In this document: piece after piece, positions 1 to 7,073 of the stretch | Numbering within the stretch: the first letter of the stretch is position 1 | How the letters are laid out: each line of letters opens with the position of its first letter | Assembly (NCBI GenBank): GCA_031554725.1 | Contig: JAVBUZ010000175.1 | Span: forward strand, 1 to 18,464 | Origin: JAVBUZ01 sp031554725 | GTDB taxonomy: Bacteria; Bacillota; Clostridia; Lachnospirales; Lachnospiraceae | Direction of reading: 5' to 3' | DNA length: 18,464 nt | Notes under the pieces: generated by a model | What the model was told of the DNA's origin: nothing | The model's database searches: none | Seen by the model: the letters and a program-made list of their open reading frames with translations, nothing else | Position numbers and translations under genes: made by a program

Positions 1-170
1 TCCTTTGCCAATCTCTTTTTTTCTGCAACACTCCAGATTTTGATTCTTAGCTCTCTACTGATTGCCAGCTCTATTATTTCAAGCATTTCCATATCGCCAA
101 TATCTTTTGAATAATCTATTTTCTCTAATATTTTTACTTGCAGTTCCTCTTTCATCTCCATATAGTCCAT
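1..170 (-). CDS. CpaF/TadA-family pilus secretion ATPase, N-terminal fragment
   Basis: Partial gene: only the first 56 codons are inside the window and it continues past the left edge. Reading the minus strand from the ATG at 170 gives a charged helical start (MDYMEMKEELQVKILEKIDY), then ISRELRIKIWSVAEKKRLA. This matches the N-terminal helical region that precedes the RecA-like ATPase core in clostridial CpaF/TadA proteins; the core itself is not visible. The family powers assembly of Flp/Tad pili at the inner face of the membrane. The gene starts 7 nt after the CpaE-like gene, consistent with one operon. The GGAGGTG sequence before it overlaps the end of that gene and is 15 nt from the ATG, farther than usual, so a start at the nearby ATG codons (161 or 155) is possible. 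The assignment rests on the N-terminal pattern plus the operon context. Confidence 0.72.
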   Translation of the reverse strand, partial: MDYMEMKEELQVKILEKIDYSKDIGDMEMLEIIELAISRELRIKIWSVAEKKRLAK

Positions 171-177
171 TTTAGTT

Positions 178-1182
178 TTATGACACCTCCAAATCCTCCT
201 TAATTATTCTTTTTATATATTCCGAAAGCTCACCTTTCGTAAACTGTTCTATTTGAGAAGGTATATCCGAAAAGATAGGCAGACATTCTTTCCTTGTCTT
301 ATATAAAATACCTTCCTTGTCATACATCCTTAATAGTTGTTCATATTGCCCTACCTTGCCTTGTGCATAGCCATCCTTTTGAACAAGAGTATAAATTCGA
401 TCGCAATTTTCTAAAATTTCAAATAGTCCTTGTAGGCTATCGCTCAAATCCATAATTATAAAGTCGTAATTTCCATTCCATTGTATTTTTTCAATTAGCG
501 CCTTCCATTGTCCACATGTAATATAAAGTAAATTTTCACCCGCATATACTGGTGGAATATAATATAATTCTCCAAATTTCTTTTCTGTAATTCCAAGATA
601 AAAGCGAAACCGCTCCTCGCCTTCTTCCACATGACAAAGCAAATCCGATAAATCCGCTCCATCCTCTTGTCTAAGCATTCCATTCCATCCCGCATAATGC
701 TCAAAGCTAAGATACAAAACCTTATATCGACTGGCCAAATTTTGACCTAATGTTAATGCAAAGGATGTCTGTAGACATCGCCTAATCGGTGAATAAAGAC
801 CTATTAGCTGGGCAGACCTTGGAGACTTAAAGTTGTCCTCTCTAGCCACTTGTCCACTTAAGTAATTTGCCATAATGTCTTTATATACTTTCTCTGCTTG
901 CTGGTACTTATCAATATTTGTTACCTGGTTCCATTTCACTCGCCCACTTTCATTCAGTATAATTGTCTGCCCCACCAAAAGTTCTCTCACCTCGTCTGTA
1001 TATGCCGCTTCAGAAACTAAAAGTAGCTCTATTTGTTTTTTCTCCCCAAATGCCAAAAGTTTACTAAGTTCGGTATAAGTACGTATTTCAAATGGCAACT
1101 CAGCTTTTGTCTTTAAAAAATCCATCATGTGTCTCGCGTAGTCTCCTTCTACATCATAAAGAACTAATACTTTTTCTTTCAA
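178..1182 (-). CDS. CpaE/TadZ-like pilus assembly ATPase (MinD/ParA superfamily)
   Basis: 334 aa. In Tad systems CpaE/TadZ is a ParA/MinD-type protein that places the pilus machine at a cell site. The order seen here, an N-terminal receiver-like segment (about residues 1-110) followed by a MinD-like domain, is typical. The Walker A position is at residues 131-140 (SPIRRCLQTS): the usual lysine before Thr is Gln138, and the glycines are mostly gone, so ATP hydrolysis is doubtful. A Walker B-like strand, YDFIIMDLSD, lies at 239-248. Translation starts at a TTG whose bases overlap the TGA stop of the prepilin peptidase (four-base overlap), with AGGAGG six nt upstream; this is strong translational coupling. 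The next gene is CpaF/TadA. Function is inferred from domain order and context. Confidence 0.78.
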   Translation of the reverse strand: MKEKVLVLYDVEGDYARHMMDFLKTKAELPFEIRTYTELSKLLAFGEKKQIELLLVSEAAYTDEVRELLVGQTIILNESGRVKWNQVTNIDKYQQAEKVYKDIMANYLSGQVAREDNFKSPRSAQLIGLYSPIRRCLQTSFALTLGQNLASRYKVLYLSFEHYAGWNGMLRQEDGADLSDLLCHVEEGEERFRFYLGITEKKFGELYYIPPVYAGENLLYITCGQWKALIEKIQWNGNYDFIIMDLSDSLQGLFEILENCDRIYTLVQKDGYAQGKVGQYEQLLRMYDKEGILYKTRKECLPIFSDIPSQIEQFTKGELSEYIKRIIKEDLEVS

Positions 1183-1688
1183 TATAGTCCTCCTATGTAA
1201 AAAACAAATCCTATAAGCATGGGGATAGACATCCGCATTTGGTTGCTACTATTTCTTTCTTCTTTACAGTTACTAAAATATAAATGCCACTTCCCCGTTC
1301 TAATTACTTCACAAATATAAGATAAAAAATATACCACTCGTTCTTTAAAGTTCTGCTCACTTAACATTTTAAGTAACCCTAGAATCGCACTTAAAAATAG
1401 CATACACAAAAAATAATTTACAGCATCCCGATAACTAAAATATCCTGCTGACATGGCCATAAGTTTCACATCACCGGCCCCTATTGCCCCCAACATATAA
1501 AGTGGATAAAGCAAACCACCAAAAAACATAAAACAAAAGAAATACCTTCCTACCCCTAGGTAGCCTTCACAAAAAAATCTCCATCCCATGCCTACAATTA
1601 TTCCTAAGCATATCAATTTGTTAGAAATTTTCTTTTTAAGATAATCTTGAATACAAGAAATAAGCAATAAAAGAAAAAGTAAAATAAT
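1179..1688 (-). CDS. Type IV prepilin peptidase (A24 family, CpaA/TadV-like)
   Basis: Small polytopic aspartyl protease that cleaves the leader of Flp prepilins at the membrane. Both catalytic aspartates are recognisable: one in CIQDYLKKKISNKL after the first hydrophobic stretch, and one in the diagnostic GAGDVK (GxGD) motif. About five hydrophobic spans follow the compact A24 plan without an N-terminal methylase domain. The frame is open back to a TTG at 1757, but that codon has no ribosome-binding site. A strong AGGGGG at 1698-1703 stands nine nt before an ATT codon at 1688, which would give a protein of about 169 aa starting IILLFLLLLIS, with the first Asp at residue 15 as in relatives. 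I therefore place the start at the rare ATT, with moderate certainty. It is the first gene of the pilus operon. Confidence 0.8.
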   Translation of the reverse strand: MILLFLLLLISCIQDYLKKKISNKLICLGIIVGMGWRFFCEGYLGVGRYFFCFMFFGGLLYPLYMLGAIGAGDVKLMAMSAGYFSYRDAVNYFLCMLFLSAILGLLKMLSEQNFKERVVYFLSYICEVIRTGKWHLYFSNCKEERNSSNQMRMSIPMLIGFVFYIGGLY

Positions 1689-1816
1689 TCTTCTACACCC
1701 CCTAATGTCAGTTTTGTTTTGGAATAAATGGAACGAACATGTCCCAATGAAAAACAAATAATTTTAGAAATTTAAAAAGAAGATAAGAACTTACAAGAAT
1801 GTAAGTTGTAAATGTG

Positions 1817-1845
1817 ATTATAAGGATATTTGCATCCTTTGTCTA
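1817..1845 (-). promoter_or_regulatory. Vegetative promoter of the Tad pilus operon
   Basis: Minus-strand TAGACA (1840-1845), 17-bp spacer, perfect TATAAT (1817-1822). The spacer contains a perfect inverted repeat, AAGGAT-6 nt-ATCCTT (1822-1839), which could be an operator because a protein bound there would block polymerase. A second perfect 7-bp inverted repeat, AACTTAC-6 nt-GTAAGTT (1788-1807), falls at or just after the predicted transcription start near 1810, so the leader RNA would begin with a hairpin. A leader of about 110 nt precedes the peptidase gene. Confidence 0.7.
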
Positions 1846-1853
1846 TACGCAAA

Positions 1854-1875
1854 AACAAAATATTTTATTTTTGTT
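1854..1875 (-). terminator. Weak AT-rich hairpin after bofA
   Basis: Minus strand AACAAAA-8 nt-TTTTGTT followed by TTTGC, a 7-bp stem and short T run starting about 7 nt after the bofA stop. It has almost no GC pairs, so efficiency is uncertain. It separates bofA from the pilus promoter immediately beyond. Confidence 0.35.
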
Positions 1876-1881
1876 ACATAG

Positions 1882-2154
1882 TTACAATGCTTTTGCAAAA
1901 TAAATTCCATAAAGAGCTACAACCCCAGGAAAACCAAGGATTCCAGATGTCAAAACGGTTGTCGGATTAATTCCTATAGCCGCTTCAATTCCACACAAAG
2001 GAAGTGCCATATTAATAAAATAAATAGCAATTGTTCCAAGCACTGTGCGTAAAATAAAATTAAGCAACCACTCTGATTTTTTCTTTAATGCTCCAATAAG
2101 TAATATACCTGCGCACACTGCAACAATTCCTAATATTCCTGTTTGATACTGCAT
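1882..2154 (-). CDS. bofA: Pro-sigmaK processing inhibitor BofA family protein
   Basis: 90 aa, with hydrophobic segments at roughly residues 5-23 and 32-52 and the family's C-terminal signature GINPTTVLTSGILGFPGVV followed by LYGI (about 61-84). In Bacillus, BofA sits in the forespore-surrounding membrane and holds back the SpoIVFB protease that activates sigma K. Many Clostridia keep a BofA-like protein even when the rest of that checkpoint differs, so the precise role here is inferred from family only. The start is supported by AGAGG six nt upstream of the ATG. Its neighbour on the other strand is a DUF2508 (YaaL) gene, the same pairing as yaaL-bofA in Bacillus but divergent here. The 151-bp gap between the two ATGs shows no convincing sigma-A promoter for either gene. 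Confidence 0.85.
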   Translation of the reverse strand: MQYQTGILGIVAVCAGILLIGALKKKSEWLLNFILRTVLGTIAIYFINMALPLCGIEAAIGINPTTVLTSGILGFPGVVALYGIYFAKAL

Positions 2155-2305
2155 AGCTACCTCTTATGCGGTTTTTCTTAATAATAGATATGCCTAAAAG
2201 AGGATAAGTATTACTATAGCCAAAAAATATACATCGAAAGAATAAAATGGAATTTTCTGACTATACTGAGTAAAAGAGAAAATCATTATTTAGAAAGGAA
2301 AGATC

Positions 2306-2599
2306 ATGCAGATATTTTATAGCCAAAAAAAATTGCACGAATTACCTATAGAAGAAGATTTTAGTACCCCTAATCTAAAAGAATCCTTAGAAAAAACCCG
2401 CTTCGCCTTGGAAGTGGCATACGCGGGTTTTGATAACGCAGTGGAACCTGATCTTATTGATTGTTACATTTATGAAGTAAATGCATTACTTAAAAAGTAC
2501 AAATACTTATCTGAGCTTGCTGAAAAAGAAAGAATTGCTAAGCCTGTGCTAAGCCCTGAATCCCCTATTCGTGCCTTGGTCAGCCATGTTTTCGGTTAA
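2306..2599 (+). CDS. DUF2508 (YaaL-like) family protein
   Basis: 97 aa, soluble and helical. The core at about residues 26-68 (LEKTRFALEVAYAGFDNAVE then PDLIDCYIYEVNAL) is the DUF2508 signature; YaaL of Bacillus belongs to this family. Molecular function is unknown. The start is supported by AAAGGA six nt before the ATG. The last 51 bases (2549-2599) overlap the 3' end of fliS on the other strand, and the body of the gene carries a sequence that on the opposite strand looks like an intrinsic terminator (2395-2429). It is one of only two plus-strand genes here. Its linkage with bofA suggests an old sporulation or recombination neighbourhood rather than a flagellar role. Confidence 0.82.
   Translation: MQIFYSQKKLHELPIEEDFSTPNLKESLEKTRFALEVAYAGFDNAVEPDLIDCYIYEVNALLKKYKYLSELAEKERIAKPVLSPESPIRALVSHVFG
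2395..2429 (-). terminator. Candidate intrinsic terminator of the flagellin-fliS unit, antisense within the DUF2508 gene
   Basis: On the minus strand a perfect 7-bp stem, AACCCGC/GCGGGTT, with an inner GCC/GGC pairing in its 21-nt interval, runs directly into a six-T stretch. It lies about 120 nt beyond the fliS stop, so flagellar transcripts would end inside the convergent gene. The stem has five GC pairs, unusual in this AT-rich stretch. It also encodes protein on the other strand, so coincidence cannot be excluded. Confidence 0.5.
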
Positions 2600-3025
2600 C
2601 TCATTTTTTCCATAGGTCAATCCAGCATAAACCGCCTGAGAGTTTTGCATAACCGGAGCAGAAGCATCTGATTTTGCAAGCTCTTCATATGTTTTTTGCA
2701 GTTTTCCTATTACCAAGCCAATATGCTCTAAATATTCCACATCATTTTTTACATCTGCGTGAACTAACTCCCTGTTGCAATACAAATATAGTTGTAGCAG
2801 GGAACTTGCTATGTCACTTTCAAAGTTAATCGACGCAAGTAGTTCCTGTAAGCAACCGCGAATTTTTCTAATCACCGCTCGGTATTCATTTCTATTTTTT
2901 TCTACGTGAGCTCTATTTGCATCTTCTATGTAAGCAAGAACCATTTCATAGAGTATTTCTATAAGCTCAGTCTTATTTGCTTGAGTAATTCTCAATGTAA
3001 ATTCCTGTTTCTTTTGATATGTCAT
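2549..3025 (-). CDS. fliS: Flagellin-specific chaperone FliS
   Basis: 158 aa. FliS binds the C-terminal end of newly made flagellin in the cytoplasm and keeps it unpolymerised until export. The family core is clear: FTLRITQANKTELIEILYEM at about 9-28, where FliS proteins carry an N-terminal helix with a NKTELIVILYE-like stretch, then the amphipathic helices ANRAHVEKNRNEYRAVIRKI and LLQLYLYCNRELVHADVKND. The C-terminal 25 residues are polar and probably disordered. The gene begins 10 nt after the flagellin stop, with AGGTGAT overlapping that stop, so the two are cotranslated from one message. The 3' end overlaps the convergent DUF2508 gene by 51 bases. Confidence 0.93.
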   Translation of the reverse strand: MTYQKKQEFTLRITQANKTELIEILYEMVLAYIEDANRAHVEKNRNEYRAVIRKIRGCLQELLASINFESDIASSLLQLYLYCNRELVHADVKNDVEYLEHIGLVIGKLQKTYEELAKSDASAPVMQNSQAVYAGLTYGKNELTENMADQGTNRGFRA

Positions 3026-3035
3026 GTTTCATCAC

Positions 3036-4166
3036 CTACTGTAAAAGTTGTAATATTTGAGATGGTCTTTCATTTGCCTGCGCTAGCATCGATGTACCCG
3101 CCTGAGTCATAATCTGATAGGTGGTATAATTAGTCATTTCTTCTGCCATATCAACATCCATCACTCTAGAATATGCTGCCGTCATATTTTGACCTGCTAC
3201 ATCTAAGTTATTTATAGTAGTCTCTAATCTGTTTTGATAAGCTCCAATTCGACTACGAACCTTGGATATATATGCATTCGCATAATCCATTCTTTCCAAA
3301 GCATCCTTCGCACCGTCTTTTGTACTTACATCAATCTGATCAATGCGCATATTCTTGATTGAAACCTTAGGAATCCTTACTTCTAAAACCTGTCCCTCAT
3401 TAGATCCCACCTGAAGACGCATTGCTCCAATACCTGTCACATCAACTTCCACTTTACTATAACCCGTAGAATCCTGGCTTATATTATTTAAGTCAAGAAC
3501 CATTTCGAAACCATTTGATGCCGTGATTGTAAGCAGGCCATCTTTTGTATTTTTTACAGCCGCATCTGTTGGAAAGCCTTCTCCAAATTTCACATCAACC
3601 ACCAAGGATCCATCTTCATTGCAGACTGGTTTTCCATCCTGATCATACTGTAAGTTCAAACTATCAATTGTATATTTTTTTACTGGAACTTCATCTGATA
3701 TGGTGTTTACCTTAATAGCTTCTTCCGAAGTATAGCATTTTAAGTCAAACTCGCCGTTTAATAACTTTTGACTATTAAATTCTGTTACCTCTGCAATTCT
3801 ATCGATTTCTGCTTTTAATTCATCCACTTCCTCTTGAATGGTTTCGCGATCGCTATCTGCCATTATTCCATTGCAAGCTTTTACAGCCAACTCATTTAGT
3901 CTCTGTACCATACTTTGAATTTCCGACAAGGCGCCTTCTGCAGTCTCAATAATTGATACCCCATCACTTGCATTTTGAGAAGCCACTGCCACTCCTTCTA
4001 TTTGAGCATTCATTCTTTTAGCCATTGCTAGCCCTGCCGCATCATCCTTCGCGCCATTAATTTTCAAACCTGACGAAAGTCTTTCTAGTGATTTTGAAAG
4101 CAACTTATCACTGTTAGATAATGCATTATTAGATACCATTGCCGAAACGTTATAATTAATTCTCAT
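3036..4166 (-). CDS. Flagellin
   Basis: 376 aa structural subunit of the flagellar filament. The N-terminal D0/D1 helices (MRINYNVSAMVSNNALSNSD, then LSSGLKINGAKDDAAGLAMA) and the C-terminal D1/D0 helices (RSRIGAYQNRLETTINNL to the end ANERPSQILQLLQ) are well conserved. A variable D2-like region of about 130 residues (140-270) lies between. The segment that TLR5 reads in other flagellins is present as QRLNELAV at 88-95 and keeps the Arg-x-x-Glu-Leu pattern. Three cysteines (C98, C144, C182) are unusual for a flagellin. The gene starts 3 nt after the 946-aa protein gene, with its GGAGG inside that gene's last codons, and is followed by fliS. No separate sigma-28 promoter is visible just upstream, so it probably relies on the promoter at 7074-7100. 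Confidence 0.96.
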   Translation of the reverse strand: MRINYNVSAMVSNNALSNSDKLLSKSLERLSSGLKINGAKDDAAGLAMAKRMNAQIEGVAVASQNASDGVSIIETAEGALSEIQSMVQRLNELAVKACNGIMADSDRETIQEEVDELKAEIDRIAEVTEFNSQKLLNGEFDLKCYTSEEAIKVNTISDEVPVKKYTIDSLNLQYDQDGKPVCNEDGSLVVDVKFGEGFPTDAAVKNTKDGLLTITASNGFEMVLDLNNISQDSTGYSKVEVDVTGIGAMRLQVGSNEGQVLEVRIPKVSIKNMRIDQIDVSTKDGAKDALERMDYANAYISKVRSRIGAYQNRLETTINNLDVAGQNMTAAYSRVMDVDMAEEMTNYTTYQIMTQAGTSMLAQANERPSQILQLLQ

Positions 4167-4168
4167 AA

Positions 4169-7009
4169 TTAATCCTCCATGTGTTTAAAAGCTTTTATAA
4201 AAATTTTTGCTAGCTGATACAGGTCTTTTGTGTCCACATTTTTTATACTCTCATTTTCATTGGAAAGCTCTGGAGTTTTTGTAGAAATCATAACAGGTAT
4301 ATCATCTACCTGCCATTGCATTTCTTTAAGAGACTCTGAAAATGTTGTTACTACTTCTTTAAGCTTTGCCTCTATGATCTTGCTTGAACCAATTACATAT
4401 CCTGATACCTTGTTATCATCTAACTTAAATTGGCCTGTCATCATCTCCGCCTCGCCAGTTTCTTTAAGCGAAGGAACTTCCATAGAAACCGATACTATAC
4501 CTGTATGTTCTTGCGCATGTCTTATTTTAAGATGTATAGTGGTCATTTGACCACCTAGCAAAGCTGGAATGTGAAACTCTTCTTGAGAGGCTGCTACCTG
4601 CATAAGTGTTAATTGTTTATGTGTTAGCTGTAGCTCTCTTACATCCAAGGCTTCCATGTCTTCATTAAATATATGTTCCCTTGTAGCCTCCATGAATTCA
4701 TCAATTCTCTCTTTGTATTCTGCTACCGTCTCTTCCTTCGTACTTAATATATCTTCCCAATCTGCAAACATTGCTTCATTTTCCGGGGTAATAATTTGCT
4801 CTCCCCAAACTCGTTTCATTGCGTCGCCTCTGTTTTGTCTAAGCATGGATGCTGCCATAATGGTATCAATAGTAATAGGAACTTCATATTTTTCTAACAT
4901 GGAAAGCACTTCCTCTTCCACTTGTGACATTTGCTGCGCCTGTTTCAGCAGAACACTATCATAATCTTGCTCCTCTACTTCTTTAGTCCACGCATCAACA
5001 AGACCCTTGGTATATCCCATCGCAATCTGCTCTGAGATTGAAACACCTTTGCTATTTATACTTTCCGTCACACCAAAATCTTTATCTACAGAAACATCCA
5101 CACCTTTTGTACGTTTTGTTCGTACTGCGGATAAAAGATTCGAAAAGTTAATATCTGTTTGTCCCTTAAGCAAACTTCCTACTGCACCACCATCCGTCTT
5201 CTCTATCTGTCTGAGCATACGATACACGCCTATATAGGCTTCCTTCTCTTCATGACTAATGGAACTATTTTTCTCTAAATTGTACAGGTACTTACTATAC
5301 TTGATTGCCTCATCCTCAAAGTTTTCTTGTTTATCCAAATACTTTTCTAAATCTGACAAGCTAGTTTCTAATGGATTCACTCCATCCTGAATCATTTGAA
5401 GGGTAGCGGCTGGTGTCATCTTTTCTACTACTCGTTGCACCGTTCTATCTGCACCTTTAACTGCTAATAAATTTTCCTGTGTTATTTCCATATTGTTGTA
5501 GCCAAGAATACGTACAGCACGTCGATTCTCTGCTGTTAATGCTAGCTTCATATCTTGCAAAATTTCATCTACATTTCGAAATGCCTTTTGGATATCATCA
5601 CCTAAGTCTCTTCTAGGGGCTGTCATTAACTCTTCATAGCTTTGACCTGCTTGCTCATATGCCTTCTTAAGTGCTAGTCCACTATCATATACTTGATTAA
5701 CAGTTGCACTGCCACCTGTTGAAATTCTTCCAACTACTGCCGCTGGCATCTTAGGTAGCTGCGTTGTCTTTTCTAATGTTTCATTATATAAGCTATAGCT
5801 TTGGATTGCATTTTCGTTCTCACCGAAGAATGTGACAGCCGTTTGATTCTCCAGTTCCTTTAATCCATCAACTAGCTCTTCTAGCTTCGATGTATCAATA
5901 GAAAATCCACTTTTAAGTAGCTTAACATTTACTTCTACTGTCATTCTAAGTCTAACTTCTTCTAACTGCCTACGCTCTGTAACTTTACCTGCTTCTTTTG
6001 CCTCACTTAAAAGTCGGTCTATCTCATTATCAATATCTACTGCTTTTTCGTAATAGCTACGCCCATCATATAAATTGGCCTGAGATGCCTTCTTTCCGTC
6101 TGCAATTGCGCTTGCTATAGCCGAAAAGAGTTCTTTCTCTACTACTGGAACCTTGGCATTTTTAATCTGATTTAAAAGCTCTAGATTCTCTTTCGTTATA
6201 GGTAAGCCACTTTCGGTTAAGAAAGAAGCATTTTGGAAAGTATCCTCTGAGTTTACTGCACCTGCTTCTAGAATAAATTTCTCTATCTGTTCTTTAAGCT
6301 CACTACTCTTTATCTCTTCTGCGCCTTTTGTATAATATCCAGGAACTTCCTCCCAATAATATCCACCAGACTTCTTACCTGTGTTATCTGCTCCAGAATG
6401 CTGCGCCATATAAAAATTCTCTATGGTTGGCTGCATCCCCTTTTCCAACATATATTGCAAAATACCATCAGTAAGCTCAGTAAGCTCACTAGCTTTTTTT
6501 GCTGCGTCTGCACTAGCTCCCACATTTTCACTGTTTACAGGCACATCTGCACCATGCAAGGCATTTTTTATCGCTTGTGCATAGCCCGTGCTTCCAGCAA
6601 TTTTTGCAAGTGTATCATCATCTAAAGTGTCGGTATATCCTACAACCTCTACTCCTGCTTTTGCTAGCTCTGCTTTTATTTTATCGACAATGGTTACTGC
6701 ATCTTCTATCTTTGTATCTGTCGGAGAATATCCTTCCTTTTGCATCCTTGCAAAATCTTCCTTAGACATAGAATGAGACATTACGGTCATGTAGTCACGA
6801 AGCAAGTCCACGTTCATGTTGTCTGCTTCTTGCATCACTTCTTCTGCGGTTCTTCCTTGAACCCCATAAGTAATGTTATCCCTAACTGTACCAGAAATGT
6901 CTAATGCGTATGCGCCAGCTTTTTCAGTTTTACCCGAACCTGCGCTTCTTTGTTTAGTTGTAACCTTGTCTACATTGTTATAATGACTGTTTTCAAAAGT
7001 AATTTTCAT
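4169..7009 (-). CDS. DUF6240-like flagellar-locus repeat protein with FliK-like C-terminus
   Basis: 946 aa, soluble, no signal peptide or membrane span, mostly helical. A short motif of the form LExGxPxTxENL recurs in degenerate form near residues 89-108, 150-168, 187-206, 264-283, 364-385, 501-520, 538-560, 614-634 and 703-722 (for example MLEKGMQPTIENF, LTESGLPITKENL, LEKYEVPITIDTI). Residues about 810-910 have the layout of the FliK/Flg_hook C-terminal domain: a strand, a glycine turn, KVSGYVIGSSKIIEAKLKEV, then SLKEMQWQVDDIPVMIS. The family as I recall it, DUF6240 of Lachnospiraceae, has no assigned role. Being first in an operon with flagellin and fliS suggests work in flagellar export, hook length or filament assembly. 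The ATG is preceded by GAGG at 7 nt spacing. FliK-likeness is a pattern judgement and needs profile comparison. Confidence 0.7.
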   Translation of the reverse strand: MKITFENSHYNNVDKVTTKQRSAGSGKTEKAGAYALDISGTVRDNITYGVQGRTAEEVMQEADNMNVDLLRDYMTVMSHSMSKEDFARMQKEGYSPTDTKIEDAVTIVDKIKAELAKAGVEVVGYTDTLDDDTLAKIAGSTGYAQAIKNALHGADVPVNSENVGASADAAKKASELTELTDGILQYMLEKGMQPTIENFYMAQHSGADNTGKKSGGYYWEEVPGYYTKGAEEIKSSELKEQIEKFILEAGAVNSEDTFQNASFLTESGLPITKENLELLNQIKNAKVPVVEKELFSAIASAIADGKKASQANLYDGRSYYEKAVDIDNEIDRLLSEAKEAGKVTERRQLEEVRLRMTVEVNVKLLKSGFSIDTSKLEELVDGLKELENQTAVTFFGENENAIQSYSLYNETLEKTTQLPKMPAAVVGRISTGGSATVNQVYDSGLALKKAYEQAGQSYEELMTAPRRDLGDDIQKAFRNVDEILQDMKLALTAENRRAVRILGYNNMEITQENLLAVKGADRTVQRVVEKMTPAATLQMIQDGVNPLETSLSDLEKYLDKQENFEDEAIKYSKYLYNLEKNSSISHEEKEAYIGVYRMLRQIEKTDGGAVGSLLKGQTDINFSNLLSAVRTKRTKGVDVSVDKDFGVTESINSKGVSISEQIAMGYTKGLVDAWTKEVEEQDYDSVLLKQAQQMSQVEEEVLSMLEKYEVPITIDTIMAASMLRQNRGDAMKRVWGEQIITPENEAMFADWEDILSTKEETVAEYKERIDEFMEATREHIFNEDMEALDVRELQLTHKQLTLMQVAASQEEFHIPALLGGQMTTIHLKIRHAQEHTGIVSVSMEVPSLKETGEAEMMTGQFKLDDNKVSGYVIGSSKIIEAKLKEVVTTFSESLKEMQWQVDDIPVMISTKTPELSNENESIKNVDTKDLYQLAKIFIKAFKHMED

Positions 7010-7046
7010 TCGTTTTCCTCATGTAGAAAAGTATATGTAAATAAAA

Positions 7047-7073
7047 AGAAGATGAACTATTTGTTCACCTTCT
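7047..7073 (-). terminator. Intrinsic terminator after glgB
   Basis: Minus strand AGAAGGTGAAC-AAATA-GTTCATCTTCT, an 11-bp stem with one G-U pair and a 5-nt loop, followed by TTTTTATTT. It lies about 40 nt after the glgB stop and separates that operon from the flagellar unit. Confidence 0.85.

Noticed and set aside
2155..2305. Sporulation-type (sigma E-like) promoter before bofA
   Set aside because: A GTATATT...AATACTTA arrangement exists, but spacing is short and several consensus bases are wrong; not enough to call.
4169..4400. Separate sigma-28 promoter for flagellin inside the end of the 946-aa gene
   Set aside because: No TAAA-N15-CCGATA-like element was found in the 230 bp before the flagellin start.
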